This document shows positions 1 to 8,050 of a stretch of DNA of 36,859 nt, piece by piece. Each line of letters begins with the position of its first letter. Position 1 is the stretch's first letter. This DNA is from Proteobacteria bacterium CAG:495 (lineage in GTDB: Bacteria > Pseudomonadota > Alphaproteobacteria > RF32 > CAG-239): positions 1-36,859 of the forward strand of contig HF995284.1 in NCBI GenBank assembly GCA_000432275.1, given 5' to 3'. Both the position numbers and the translations under genes were made by a program. The notes under the pieces are model-generated. The model had not been told where the DNA came from. It saw only the letters and a program-made list of their open reading frames with translations, and did not search any database.

Positions 1-2
1 AT

Positions 3-1025
3 TCTGATTGTATGAAACATTACAATCTTTATGCTACTTGCCCTTCGCCAAAGTTATCTACCGGCGTGGTTCATCCCGTTGCAGGTATGACTTGTCAAAA
101 AGGATGTGTTTGCCCTTCCGAATACAAATACACTTCTTCCAATTGTTCTGGTAAATATACCCTTTCAGGTGGTTCTTGCGACGGAAAGTATAATGATTGC
201 GTCTGTAAATCTGAATACAGTCAAAACTCTTCAAACTGTAACGGGGAATACCAGCCTGCCGGAGAAGCCTGCGACGGTAATTACAATCAATGTGAGATGA
301 GACCGGAATGTACCATCTCATCCAAAGACTGTACCTATGGTTGTGCCGAATACAACTCCTGTGACCGGTGTACTTCCTGTGAGTCTGATCCGGCCTGTAA
401 CGTAACTGACAAAAATTGTGACTACGGATGTGAGAGTTATAACTCTTGCGGAAAATGTATTTCTTGCAAGTCTGCACCTTGTGATTCCAGCTCCTCAAAC
501 TGGTGCTCCGTACATTCTTCTTGCCATGGGGACTGCTGTTCCGACGGTTCTATAGAAGCTTGCGACACTAGATGTGGTGGTTCCGGATGTTCGTCTTCCG
601 GAGAAGACACCAATGACAACACAGACAACAGCGGAAGTTCGGGTGGTAATTCCGGCGAAACCACACCCTCCTGCCGTTGTACATTTGGTACTAGCTCTTG
701 CCCAAGTTCGCATCCTTACAGCCAGGATGTAACTCGCTCTGATGATACCTGTGACGCTTGTTACTACTGTGGAAAGGGATACATAACTATTACTGAAGAA
801 ATAACCTATCCGTGCGCAGCCAATCCATATCACACCTCACTTTATCAATATGGAACCAAACCTCACCAAAGATGTTCGACCGGTGAATCGGCATATGATG
901 TCTTCACCCAAAGCTATAACGACTATTCCAACTTCAGTACTATGGCTGAATGCAAAGCTGCCGAAGAGTCTTTTAGCCCCACAGAATACTCTACCGGTGA
1001 AGTCTGCGGAGATGTACGCTTCTAA
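3..1025 (+). CDS. Cysteine-rich repeat protein, 5' end outside the window
   Basis: The reading frame is open to the left edge, so the gene probably begins upstream; the ATG at 12 is only the first visible Met. About 41 of the 337 residues from that Met are Cys (12%). Two repeat types are visible. Two ~31-residue units (about residues 32-62 and 63-93) have the pattern C-x-C-x10-C-x10-C with an S-E-Y start and a C-D-G-x-Y-N end. Two 29-residue units (about 100-128 and 129-157) have six Cys each, at identical spacing (C-x6-C-x3-C-x5-C-x2-C-x2-C). A Ser/Gly/Asn/Asp-rich linker follows at about 194-219, then a looser Cys-rich tail. No membrane segment is visible in this part. Disulfide-stabilised, exported surface or envelope proteins look like this, but I do not recognise the family and no function is assigned. 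Metal binding is an alternative reason for the Cys. Confidence 0.75.
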   Translation, partial: SDCMKHYNLYATCPSPKLSTGVVHPVAGMTCQKGCVCPSEYKYTSSNCSGKYTLSGGSCDGKYNDCVCKSEYSQNSSNCNGEYQPAGEACDGNYNQCEMRPECTISSKDCTYGCAEYNSCDRCTSCESDPACNVTDKNCDYGCESYNSCGKCISCKSAPCDSSSSNWCSVHSSCHGDCCSDGSIEACDTRCGGSGCSSSGEDTNDNTDNSGSSGGNSGETTPSCRCTFGTSSCPSSHPYSQDVTRSDDTCDACYYCGKGYITITEEITYPCAANPYHTSLYQYGTKPHQRCSTGESAYDVFTQSYNDYSNFSTMAECKAAEESFSPTEYSTGEVCGDVRF

Positions 1026-1034
1026 AATATGTTA

Positions 1035-1066
1035 AAGCAAAAGCGGAGCAGTTTAATGCTCCGCTT
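1035..1066. terminator. Terminator between the Cys-rich gene and htpG
   Basis: A perfect 10-bp stem (1041-1050 with 1057-1066) and a 6-base loop lie between the two convergent stop codons. On the minus strand the stem directly follows the htpG stop and is followed by a T-rich stretch, so it best serves htpG. It can also fold in transcripts of the Cys-rich gene, though no T-run follows on that side. Confidence 0.75.
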
Positions 1067-1070
1067 GATG

Positions 1071-2909
1071 CTACATCGCTTCTAAAATGTAATCACTCAT
1101 TTTCGAAATATAAAACGAAGGATCGTTGATTGCTTCTCCCTCCGCTATTTTAGCCTGATCCAGCAACAGTTTTGCAACTTCCTCAACCTTCGCCCGGTTA
1201 GCTTCGTCCGCAGTCATATCCGCCAGTTTGATAATCAACGGATGATACGGATTAAGCTCCAAAATACGGGTGCTGGCAAAAACCGTCTGCTGCTGATGGT
1301 TGCGCATTAACCTTTCCAAATGCAGGCTCATCTGCCCGTTTTCAACCGTCAGACTGGCCGGAGAAGTCGTCAGCTTTTCTGTTGTCGTAACCTTTCCGAC
1401 TTCTTCCTTAAACATTTCGGTCATCAAATCAGTCAGTTTTTTAAGGCTGCCCTCGTCCGCTTTCTTATCATTGCGCTCAAGGTTCAAATCGACTTCCGCC
1501 TGAGAAATGTGTTTAATTGCATAACCTTTATAGTTGGGCAAAACCTGCGGCCAAAACTCATCAATCGGATCCGTCAGCAGCAACACTTCGATTCCCTTGG
1601 CCTTAAATGCCTCCAGCTGAGGATTGTTGGACAGTACCTTCACGTCATCGCCGGTAATATAATAAATGGTCTTGCCGTCTCCCTCGATTCGAGAAATATA
1701 CTCGTCCAGAGTCGTCAGTTTTTCGCTGTCTTTGGTCGAATGGAAATAAGAAAGCGAAGCGATTTCCTCCCGGTTGCCAAAATCTTCATAAATGCCCTCT
1801 TTAAAGGCAATGCCGAAATTTTTCCAGAATTTCATATAGTCATCATAGTCTTTGCTGCGTTTTTTCAGCTCTTTTAAAAGACGAGAAACCGTGCCGTGTT
1901 TTATTTTCTCAATCAATGCGCTGTGCTGCAGCATCTCGCGGGAAATATTGAGCTGCAGGTCGGCGGAATCGATAACCCCTTTCACAAAACGCAGATAATT
2001 GGGTATCAGCGCCTCGACCTTATCGGAGATAAATACCTTGTTTACATACAGCTTCAACCCGTTCTTTTTGTCCGGTTGAAACAGATCATACGGCGTTTCT
2101 GACGGAATAAACAACAAACCGGTATATTCGATATTGCCCTCCGCTTTGAAGTGAAGCGTCATCCAGGGATCGTCAAAATTACGGGAAATATGATGATAAA
2201 ACTCTTTGTATTGTTCTTCGGTAATCTCGCTTTTGTGACGCGTCCACAACGCCGAAGCCGTATTGACTGTTTCCTCTCCGGCATCGCCTAACTCTAAAAC
2301 AATGGGATATTCGATATGATCGGAATAGGTGCGGATAATCTGCCGCAGATAAATCGTGTCGGTATAATTCTTGTCGTCTTCCTTAAGCGACAGAGTAATG
2401 TCGGTACCGTTGCTCTCACGCGTCGCCTCACTAATCTCAAACCCGTCGATTCCGTTGGATACCCATTTCCAAGCTTGATCCTCACCTGCTTTGCGGGTTA
2501 TGATTTCAACCTTGTCCGCCACCATAAAGGCCGAATAAAAGCCAACGCCGAACTGTCCTATTAAATCACAGACCGAACCGTTGTCCTTGACATTGCGCAC
2601 AAAGTCCGCCGTACCCGATTTGGCTATCGTTCCCAAATGATTAATCAGGTCTTCTTTGTTCATACCGATGCCGTTGTCCGAAACCGTAAGTTTGTTTTCT
2701 TTGGAATTCGGAACGATTTTAATTTTGAATTGTCCCGAAGCTTTTGCAATATCGGGATTCGTCAAAGCCAGGTACTTAAGCTTGTCACAGGCGTCGGAAG
2801 CGTTGGAAATCAGCTCCCGCAAAAAAATTTGTTTTTCCGAATACAACGAATTTACCACAATATCGAGCATTTTGCTGACGTCTGCCTGAAACGCAAGTTT
2901 GTCTGACAT
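1071..2909 (-). CDS. htpG: Chaperone protein HtpG (bacterial Hsp90)
   Basis: ATP-dependent Hsp90 chaperone acting on client proteins in the cytosol. The 612 residues match the family length (E. coli HtpG has 624). The N-terminal GHKL ATPase domain shows the helix with F-L-R-E-L-I-S-N-A-S-D-A (catalytic Glu about residue 32, Mg-binding Asn 36), the S-D-N-G-I-G-M box and the lid segment G-Q-F-G-V-G-F-Y-S. The middle domain contains the N-I-S-R-E-M-L-Q segment, whose Arg contacts the ATP phosphate in this family. The C-terminal dimerisation domain is complete, with no MEEVD tail, as expected in bacteria. The start at 2909 has a GGAG SD 8 bases upstream. It is a single-gene unit with a clear RpoH-type promoter upstream and a terminator immediately after the stop. 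Confidence 0.97.
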   Translation of the reverse strand: MSDKLAFQADVSKMLDIVVNSLYSEKQIFLRELISNASDACDKLKYLALTNPDIAKASGQFKIKIVPNSKENKLTVSDNGIGMNKEDLINHLGTIAKSGTADFVRNVKDNGSVCDLIGQFGVGFYSAFMVADKVEIITRKAGEDQAWKWVSNGIDGFEISEATRESNGTDITLSLKEDDKNYTDTIYLRQIIRTYSDHIEYPIVLELGDAGEETVNTASALWTRHKSEITEEQYKEFYHHISRNFDDPWMTLHFKAEGNIEYTGLLFIPSETPYDLFQPDKKNGLKLYVNKVFISDKVEALIPNYLRFVKGVIDSADLQLNISREMLQHSALIEKIKHGTVSRLLKELKKRSKDYDDYMKFWKNFGIAFKEGIYEDFGNREEIASLSYFHSTKDSEKLTTLDEYISRIEGDGKTIYYITGDDVKVLSNNPQLEAFKAKGIEVLLLTDPIDEFWPQVLPNYKGYAIKHISQAEVDLNLERNDKKADEGSLKKLTDLMTEMFKEEVGKVTTTEKLTTSPASLTVENGQMSLHLERLMRNHQQQTVFASTRILELNPYHPLIIKLADMTADEANRAKVEEVAKLLLDQAKIAEGEAINDPSFYISKMSDYILEAM

Positions 2910-2940
2910 TTTTCATCTCCGTAATACAAGTTAACCGTTC

Positions 2941-2958
2941 TCCCGCCAAAGCGCGGGA
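2941..2958 (-). other. Hairpin in the htpG 5' leader
   Basis: A 6-bp GC-rich inverted repeat (TCCCGC / GCGGGA, 6-base loop) starts just after the expected transcription start of the RpoH promoter and ends about 20 bases before the SD. It would sit at the very 5' end of the heat-shock mRNA. It may protect the 5' end. A role as a thermosensor is not supported, because the stem does not cover the SD. Confidence 0.55.
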
Positions 2959-2968
2959 TTTACCCTTT

Positions 2969-2997
2969 ATATGGGGACTTTTTTTCCCCGATGCAAG
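2969..2997 (-). promoter_or_regulatory. RpoH (sigma-32) heat-shock promoter of htpG
   Basis: On the minus strand the sequence is CTTGCAT, a 14-base spacer, then CCCCATAT. The sigma-32 consensus is CTTGAAA, 13-14 bases, CCCCATnT, so the -10 matches fully and the -35 matches in its CTTG core. The expected start site is near 2962, leaving a leader of about 52 bases. The match predicts heat-shock induction of htpG. Confidence 0.88.
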
Positions 2998-3069
2998 ATT
3001 ATGCTTGATTTATTTGAGAATATGGGTAAATTGATGTTGATTTTAATGTAACTACTTTGGAGAAATCTG

Positions 3070-3309
3070 ATGGTATCTGTTGTTAATGATGCTTGCGTAA
3101 AATGCAAATCCTGCGCTGACGTATGCCCGGTCGACGCTTTCCATGAATGTGACACACAGCTGGTTGTCGATCCCGATACTTGCATTGATTGTGGTGTTTG
3201 CATTTCTGAATGCCCGCAGGAAGCCATTACTTCTGAAGACGAAGCTGATGAAAAATGGATTAAGTTCAACGCTGAACAGGCAAAAATCTGCCCCAACGCC
3301 AACGATTAA
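3070..3309 (+). CDS. 2[4Fe-4S] bacterial-type ferredoxin
   Basis: Small cytosolic electron carrier of 79 residues. Two cluster motifs are visible, both C-x2-C-x2-C-x3-C-P: Cys 9, 12, 15, 19 and Cys 38, 41, 44, 48. This is the full ligand set for two [4Fe-4S] clusters. The first motif lacks the insertion seen in 7Fe FdxA-type ferredoxins. Extra Cys at 27 and 74 are not obvious ligands, and the tail after residue 55 is acidic, then W-I-K-F-N, which resembles the C-terminus of FdxA-like proteins. The start is set by GGAG about 7 bases upstream. It is divergent from htpG and closed by a strong terminator, so it is probably monocistronic. The redox partner cannot be told from the context. Confidence 0.92.
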   Translation: MVSVVNDACVKCKSCADVCPVDAFHECDTQLVVDPDTCIDCGVCISECPQEAITSEDEADEKWIKFNAEQAKICPNAND

Positions 3310-3332
3310 TTCGTCTGCAAGTCAGAATTTTG

Positions 3333-3359
3333 AAAAACCTCCCTTTGCGGAGGTTTTTT
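3333..3359 (+). terminator. Rho-independent terminator after the ferredoxin
   Basis: A 10-bp stem (3333-3342 with 3349-3358) with loop CTTTGC. An A-tract lies on the left and a T-run on the right, the classical form. Confidence 0.92.
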
Positions 3360-3363
3360 ATTG

Positions 3364-3392
3364 TTGCTAATTCGCCGATTTTAAGCTAATAG
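3364..3392 (+). promoter_or_regulatory. Candidate sigma-70 promoter for the PfkB kinase gene
   Basis: TTGCTA, 17-base spacer, TAATAG, directly after the ferredoxin terminator and 46 bases before the kinase start. Spacing is ideal and the hexamers are moderate matches. Confidence 0.45.
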
Positions 3393-3438
3393 ATAACTAA
3401 ATAATCAACTCAACATCCTTGCCCAATAAGGAATTATC

Positions 3439-4461
3439 ATGATAGCAAAACAAGAAACCACCTACTATGACGTTGTCGGCATCGGTAATGCCATCGTCGA
3501 CGTCCTTGCCAAAGTCGGTGAAGGATTTTTAAAAGAACGCAATCTGCCCAAAGGCGGAATGACCCTCGTTGATGCCGTTACTGCCGGAAAAATATACGCC
3601 GATCTTGTTCCCGAACGAGAAGTTCCCGGCGGTTCTGCCGCTAATACCGTTGCCGGACTTGCCTCGCTGGGAGGCGCGCCCGCCTTTATCGGTAAAATTC
3701 ATGACGACGAGCTCGGTCAGGAATTTACCCGCGACATCGGAGCTGCAGGCGTAGACTTTTTCACTCAGCCGCTGAACGAAGGACCGGTAACCGGCCGCAG
3801 CATCGTGCTGGTCACGCCGGACGCCCAGAGGTCCATGTTCACATATTTGGGCGCTTCCAAAAAGCTCTCCGTCGAAGACATCGACGAAAACATCATCAAA
3901 GCCAGCAAGATTACCTATATTGAAGCGTACTTGTGGGATGAAGACTGCGACAAGGAAGCCATCGTAAAAGCGGCGGAAATAGCGCATAATTATAACCGGG
4001 ACGTCGCCTTCAGCCTGTCGGACAAATCCTGCGTCGACCGTCATCGCGAAGAATTCTTGAATTTTATCAAAAACCACGTCGACATTCTCTTTGGAAATGA
4101 AGATGAAATAAAATCTCTCTTCGCCGAAGAAGACTTTTATAAAACCCTTGACATGATAAAACCGCACATTGACATTGCCGCCGTTACGCGCGGCGCCAAA
4201 GGTTCGGTTGTCGTCAACGGCCGCACCAAAATTTACGTTGAATCGGAAAAAGTCGAAAACGTTGTCGACACTACCGGTGCCGGCGACCTGTACGCGGCAG
4301 GTTTTCTCTACGGTCTGACCCAGGGCCGAAGCCTCGGAACCTGTGCCATGATTGGGTCGATTGCCGCGGCGGAAATCATCAGCCACTACGGTGCACGCCC
4401 GGAAATAAGCCTCCGCGGACTGGTTCGCAACAAATTGCTTTCTTACGGCAAACGGGCCTAA
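3439..4461 (+). CDS. PfkB-family carbohydrate kinase, probably adenosine kinase
   Basis: ATP-dependent kinase of the ribokinase/PfkB fold, 340 residues. Visible features are the N-terminal G-I-G-N-A-I-V-D strand, the substrate-loop motif G-G-S-A-A-N-T (PfkB signature 1) and the C-terminal D-T-T-G-A-G-D box (residues 277-283), which holds the anion hole and the catalytic base Asp283. Alphaproteobacterial proteins with this N-terminus and the Y-I-E-A-Y-L-W segment are usually annotated as adenosine kinase, which would return adenosine to AMP. Other nucleoside or sugar substrates are possible. An AAGGA SD precedes the ATG by about 6 bases. It lies between its own candidate promoter and a strong terminator, so it is a one-gene unit. 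Confidence 0.85.
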   Translation: MIAKQETTYYDVVGIGNAIVDVLAKVGEGFLKERNLPKGGMTLVDAVTAGKIYADLVPEREVPGGSAANTVAGLASLGGAPAFIGKIHDDELGQEFTRDIGAAGVDFFTQPLNEGPVTGRSIVLVTPDAQRSMFTYLGASKKLSVEDIDENIIKASKITYIEAYLWDEDCDKEAIVKAAEIAHNYNRDVAFSLSDKSCVDRHREEFLNFIKNHVDILFGNEDEIKSLFAEEDFYKTLDMIKPHIDIAAVTRGAKGSVVVNGRTKIYVESEKVENVVDTTGAGDLYAAGFLYGLTQGRSLGTCAMIGSIAAAEIISHYGARPEISLRGLVRNKLLSYGKRA

Positions 4462-4464
4462 AAG

Positions 4465-4498
4465 AAAAAAGCTGCTTTTTCCTAAAAGCAGCTTTTTT
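4465..4498. terminator. Bidirectional terminator
   Basis: A 9-bp GC-containing core (4471-4479 with 4484-4492) is flanked by A6 and T6 that extend the stem. It separates the convergent kinase gene and the small membrane-protein gene and has a T-run on both strands. Confidence 0.93.
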
Positions 4499-4504
4499 AT
4501 TAAC

Positions 4505-4924
4505 TCACAAAAATGCCAGTTTGACAATCAGAACAATACAGCACAAAACGTAAATAATATCGCTGATTAACTGCGCAAGAAACATCATCATCCGCATCCA
4601 GCAATACCCTGCCGCGACGGCTATCATCAGAGCCAAAACAAATCCCGGAAGCGTAAAAATATATGCCCAGGAACAAACGATGCTGCAAAGACAGGCTCCA
4701 AAAACAAACCACCAGATTTTCCGGTCAAGCGGTGAGATAAAATTGACGGAAACATAATTTCGAAGCAAGAAAAAATCATAAAGTTTTCCATCTTCTCCGA
4801 CAACGTCCCGCTGCAAAAATTTCACCCGTCGAATGCCCCAGCGTATCAGAGCGCTCAAATTGACAAAGACAAATCCTCCGTAAGCAATATACTGCATCAC
4901 TTCGGCAAAGTTCCAACAGTCCAT
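4505..4924 (-). CDS. Small unknown membrane protein
   Basis: 139 residues, family not recognised. Hydrophobic segments are visible at about 9-29, 69-87 and 91-135, the last probably two helices. A charged loop at about 30-66 contains the only dense cluster of basic and acidic residues. It is rich in Trp, Cys and aromatic residues, like the other unknown membrane proteins in this window. There is no SD before the ATG; the leader is AT-rich, and its last 15 bases plus the ATG are identical to those of pyrE. A promoter with a perfect TATAAT lies upstream, divergent from typA. It reads as a self-contained unit between two housekeeping genes. Confidence 0.7.
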   Translation of the reverse strand: MDCWNFAEVMQYIAYGGFVFVNLSALIRWGIRRVKFLQRDVVGEDGKLYDFFLLRNYVSVNFISPLDRKIWWFVFGACLCSIVCSWAYIFTLPGFVLALMIAVAAGYCWMRMMMFLAQLISDIIYVLCCIVLIVKLAFL

Positions 4925-4971
4925 ACCAATAATTTTTAAATGTTTACAAAAAAAGATAAATTCTGCCGCAC

Positions 4972-4999
4972 ATTATAAAAAGTTATTTCTAAAAATCAA
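4972..4999 (-). promoter_or_regulatory. Sigma-70 promoter of the 4505-4924 membrane gene
   Basis: On the minus strand: TTGATT, 16-base spacer, TATAAT. Start site expected near 4965, leaving a leader of about 40 AT-rich bases. Confidence 0.65.
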
Positions 5000-5031
5000 A
5001 TCAAAAAACTTAATCTTTCTGCACTAAAATC

Positions 5032-5059
5032 TTGAAAATTAATTTTAAAAGTGTATGGT
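5032..5059 (+). promoter_or_regulatory. Candidate sigma-70 promoter of typA
   Basis: TTGAAA, 16-base spacer, TATGGT. It leaves a leader of about 140 bases before typA. The rest of the 283-base gap 4925-5207 shows only weak 5-bp repeats and no reading frame. Confidence 0.5.
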
Positions 5060-5207
5060 AAAGCGAATTTATCAAAAATGATTTAAATCTGTCAGACGGC
5101 TGTCACCGATATCCGTCCGAAAAAGAAATCTGCAAGCGACGTGCAGCAGAAAATGCACTTAAGGCCGATTTCCCGATATGATGACTATTTAGGAAAGAAA
5201 CAAAAAA

Positions 5208-7028
5208 ATGAATATGAGAAATATTGCCATCATCGCCCACGTTGACCACGGCAAAACCACAATGGTTGATGGCCTGTTAAAACAAAGCGGCACCTTCCGT
5301 GAGAATCAAAAAGTTGAAACCTGCGTCATGGACAGCAACGATCTGGAACGTGAACGCGGCATTACCATCCTCTCCAAATGCACTTCCGTCAACTGGAAAG
5401 GAACCCACATCAACATCGTGGACACCCCGGGACACGCGGATTTCGGCGGCGAAGTTGAGCGCATTCTTTCCATGGTTGACGGCGTCGTTCTCTTGGTCGA
5501 TTCCTCCGAAGGCCCTATGCCCCAAACCAAATTCGTCCTAGGCAAAGCTCTCAAACTCGGTCTCTGCCCTATCGTCGTCATTAACAAAGCGGACAAACCC
5601 GATGCCCGCTGCGATGACGTGCTGAACGAAATATTCGATCTTTTCGTCAGCCTTAACGCCAATGACAAACAGCTTGACTTCCCCGTCTTATACGCTTCCG
5701 GCCGAAATGGCTGGGCCGTTAAAGAGCTTGACGAGGAAAAGAAAGACCTGACCCCGTTGTTTGAACTGATTTGCTCTTATGTTCCCGAACCTGCCTGCGA
5801 ACCGAATGCTCCTTTTTCAATGCTGGCCACCACGCTGGAATCTGACAAGTTCATCGGCCGCTTGCTGACCGGAAAGGTTCAGTCGGGAACCCTGCACGTT
5901 AATGATACCGTTAAAATTCTCAATGGCGACAATCAGGAAATTGAGCGTGTCCGCATCAGCAAAATTCTCGCTTACCGCGGACTGAACCGCGAAAGTCTGG
6001 AAGAAGCTCATGCCGGAGACATTATTGCCGTTGCCGGCGTTGTCAAAGGCACCGTTGCCGATACGATTTGTGCCATGGAAGTCAGCCAGGCCATCCACGC
6101 CCAGCCGATTGATCCTCCGACTTTGGCAATGACCTTCTCCATCAACGATTCTCCGCTGGCCGGACGCGAAGGAGACAAAGTAACCTCCCGAATGATTTGG
6201 GACCGCCTGTGCAAAGAGGCCGAAGGCAACATTGCGCTCAGAATTTCACGCACCGACACCACCGATTCTTTTGAGGTTGCCGGCCGTGGCGAACTGCAGC
6301 TCGGCGTGCTGATTGAAACGATGCGCCGCGAGGGGTTTGAGCTCTCGATTTCCCGCCCGCGCGTATTGATGAAACGGGATGAAAACGGACAGCTGATTGA
6401 ACCGATTGAAGAAGTTGTCGTCGACGTCGACGAAGAATTTTCCGGTACCGTTGTAGAAAAACTCGGACGCCGCCGCGCTGAACTGGTTGAGATGATTCCG
6501 TCCCAAATCGGAAACAAGGTTCGCCTCATTTTTAACGCGCCTTCTCGCGGTTTAATCGGATACCATTCGGAATTTCTGACCGACACCCGCGGCACCGGCG
6601 TAATGAACCGCCTCTTTAAGTGCTATGAACCGTATAAAGGCGAAATCGAAAGCCGCCGCAATGGTGTTCTGATTTCTTCCGAAAGCGGAACCGCCATCGC
6701 TTACTCCTTGTGGAAACTGCAAGACCGCGGTCCGATGTTTATTGATCCCGGCGTTCCCGTTTATGTCGGTATGATTATCGGCGAACACACCAAACCTAAC
6801 GATTTGGAAGTCAATCCTTGTAAGGCCAAACAGTTGACCAACATCAGAGCTGCCGGCAAAGACGAGGCAATTGACCTCATTCCGCCGCGGAAACTGACGC
6901 TGGAACAGGGCTTGTCTTATATACAGGAAGACGAACTGCTGGAAGTCACCCCCAAAACCCTGCGCCTCCGCAAGCGAATTCTCGATCCGATTATGCGTAA
7001 ACGCGCCAAACCCGGTGACAACGTCTAA
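5208..7028 (+). CDS. typA: Ribosome-associated translational GTPase TypA/BipA
   Basis: Translation-factor GTPase that binds the ribosome and assists 50S assembly and stress or cold adaptation. The 606 residues match the family (E. coli BipA 607). The GTPase motifs are all present: A-H-V-D-H-G-K-T-T (P-loop, about residues 10-18), R-G-I-T-I (switch I, about 49-53), D-T-P-G-H (switch II, about 72-76) and N-K-A-D-K (about 126-130). EF-Tu-like domain 2, EF-G-like domains 3 and 5 and the TypA-specific C-terminal region (R-A-A-G-K-D, then S-L-E-x-type helix) follow. An AGGAAAG SD lies 10 bases before the ATG at 5208; a second in-frame ATG two codons later is possible. It is a single gene closed by a bidirectional terminator. 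Confidence 0.97.
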   Translation: MNMRNIAIIAHVDHGKTTMVDGLLKQSGTFRENQKVETCVMDSNDLERERGITILSKCTSVNWKGTHINIVDTPGHADFGGEVERILSMVDGVVLLVDSSEGPMPQTKFVLGKALKLGLCPIVVINKADKPDARCDDVLNEIFDLFVSLNANDKQLDFPVLYASGRNGWAVKELDEEKKDLTPLFELICSYVPEPACEPNAPFSMLATTLESDKFIGRLLTGKVQSGTLHVNDTVKILNGDNQEIERVRISKILAYRGLNRESLEEAHAGDIIAVAGVVKGTVADTICAMEVSQAIHAQPIDPPTLAMTFSINDSPLAGREGDKVTSRMIWDRLCKEAEGNIALRISRTDTTDSFEVAGRGELQLGVLIETMRREGFELSISRPRVLMKRDENGQLIEPIEEVVVDVDEEFSGTVVEKLGRRRAELVEMIPSQIGNKVRLIFNAPSRGLIGYHSEFLTDTRGTGVMNRLFKCYEPYKGEIESRRNGVLISSESGTAIAYSLWKLQDRGPMFIDPGVPVYVGMIIGEHTKPNDLEVNPCKAKQLTNIRAAGKDEAIDLIPPRKLTLEQGLSYIQEDELLEVTPKTLRLRKRILDPIMRKRAKPGDNV

Positions 7029-7034
7029 AAAAAC

Positions 7035-7065
7035 AAAAAAGCTGGATATTTTATCCAGCTTTTTT
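7035..7065. terminator. Bidirectional terminator between typA and the membrane-protein pair
   Basis: An 8-bp stem GCTGGATA / TATCCAGC (7041-7048 with 7052-7059) with a 3-base loop and flanking A6 and T6, between convergent genes. Confidence 0.93.
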
Positions 7066-7078
7066 CTCTTAATAATTC

Positions 7079-7453
7079 TCAGCACCTGTATTTTGCATAC
7101 ATACAGGCAACGCCTTTCATAACCGCAAACATCAGCCATTCCCAAAATACCGGAAAAATTAAAAGCACCGTAACAAACAACACCAGCGATTTTCCCGACA
7201 TTTCAGAATACAGGCATACCGCCAAAATGCTGCCGGCAACCCACATAAAACCGTATCCCAGCGCCCGAAACAGCAAAGTTTCCTTTCTCAGGCGCCAAAA
7301 GCGTTTGCACCTGTTTGGAATAGTTCTCCAAACCAAAAACCACGGCATTGCCTCGTCCTCATTTTGAGGCGAAGCTTCAATGGCCAGCGAAAGACCGATA
7401 AAAAAGGTACCGATTGTCATCCCCGCCGCAACAAATAAAATTAAAAGTTCCAT
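7079..7453 (-). CDS. Unknown small membrane protein
   Basis: 124 residues, not recognised. Hydrophobic stretches at about 3-24 and then two close ones between 63 and 112 are separated by a polar, basic loop (about 27-62, with R/K-rich N-R-C-K-R-F-W-R-L-R-K). It lies 14 bases downstream of another membrane gene (7468-7926), so the two are very likely one transcript and may act together. No SD is visible; the bases before the ATG are AT-rich (AATTTTAACGAT). Its end is 14 bases from the typA terminator, which also serves this strand. Confidence 0.65.
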   Translation of the reverse strand: MELLILFVAAGMTIGTFFIGLSLAIEASPQNEDEAMPWFLVWRTIPNRCKRFWRLRKETLLFRALGYGFMWVAGSILAVCLYSEMSGKSLVLFVTVLLIFPVFWEWLMFAVMKGVACMYAKYRC

Positions 7454-7467
7454 ATCGTTAAAATTTA

Positions 7468-7926
7468 TTATTCTACAATCTCGGCATCTCCAACTTTTTC
7501 TTCGTTCTTTGCTTTTCGCTTTTCCGACGACGCAAAATGCTCTTTTTTCTTTGGAAACAAAGGAATTTTAAAAGTCAGCAGTCGGACAACCGCCACAAAA
7601 CACAAAGAACAAAGCAGATTCCAGACAGCCGGCAGCAAAAAGCAGGCGCCCCAGGCGGCATAGTAAAATATCCTGCTTGCAAACCGTTCTTCATATGTAC
7701 GGACCAATATCGCTCCGGCTGCAAAAATGAACATTCCGGCAACCAGAAACAGGATAACCTCCCACCAGCTTATTTGCCTCTTGCTTTGACGCTGCAACAA
7801 GCGTCTGAGACGATATTCGGCACTGGAATAATAGCTGAAATCCAGCAACACTCCCAAAATTGCCTGTACCCAAAACAAAAATGTTCCGGCAACGGCACAG
7901 ATAATAACGAAATTTTCGGCTTTCAT
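7468..7926 (-). CDS. Unknown membrane protein with charged tail
   Basis: 152 residues, not recognised. Hydrophobic segments lie at about 7-30, 55-76 and 88-118 (possibly two). A basic loop of Arg/Gln (about 38-52) separates the first two, and a Lys/Glu-rich tail (about 125-152) is probably cytosolic. There is no SD; the leader is AT-rich with TTTAAC about 12 bases before the ATG. It is first in a two-gene unit with 7079-7453. The promoter is uncertain: TTGCCC, 17 bases, TACTAC is the best visible candidate in the short gap behind the terminator at 7995-8027. Confidence 0.65.
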   Translation of the reverse strand: MKAENFVIICAVAGTFLFWVQAILGVLLDFSYYSSAEYRLRRLLQRQSKRQISWWEVILFLVAGMFIFAAGAILVRTYEERFASRIFYYAAWGACFLLPAVWNLLCSLCFVAVVRLLTFKIPLFPKKKEHFASSEKRKAKNEEKVGDAEIVE

Positions 7927-7994
7927 AAGACAATAGTTAAATTAATAATTTATTTGAATAAAATCGTAGTACCATTTTATGGACAAAAGGGCAA

Positions 7995-8027
7995 TAAAAA
8001 AACTCAGAATTCCGAAAATTCTGAGTT
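7995..8027 (-). terminator. Terminator of the 8051-8467 gene
   Basis: An 11-bp stem (8001-8011 with 8017-8027) and a 5-base loop, followed on the minus strand by six T. Confidence 0.88.
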
Positions 8028-8050
8028 TCAAACGGTTATCTGCACGCAGC

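Noticed and set aside
3529..4527. Minus-strand open frame of 332 codons
   Set aside because: Antisense to the PfkB kinase, which has all family motifs; Phe/Gly/Asn-rich shadow translation.
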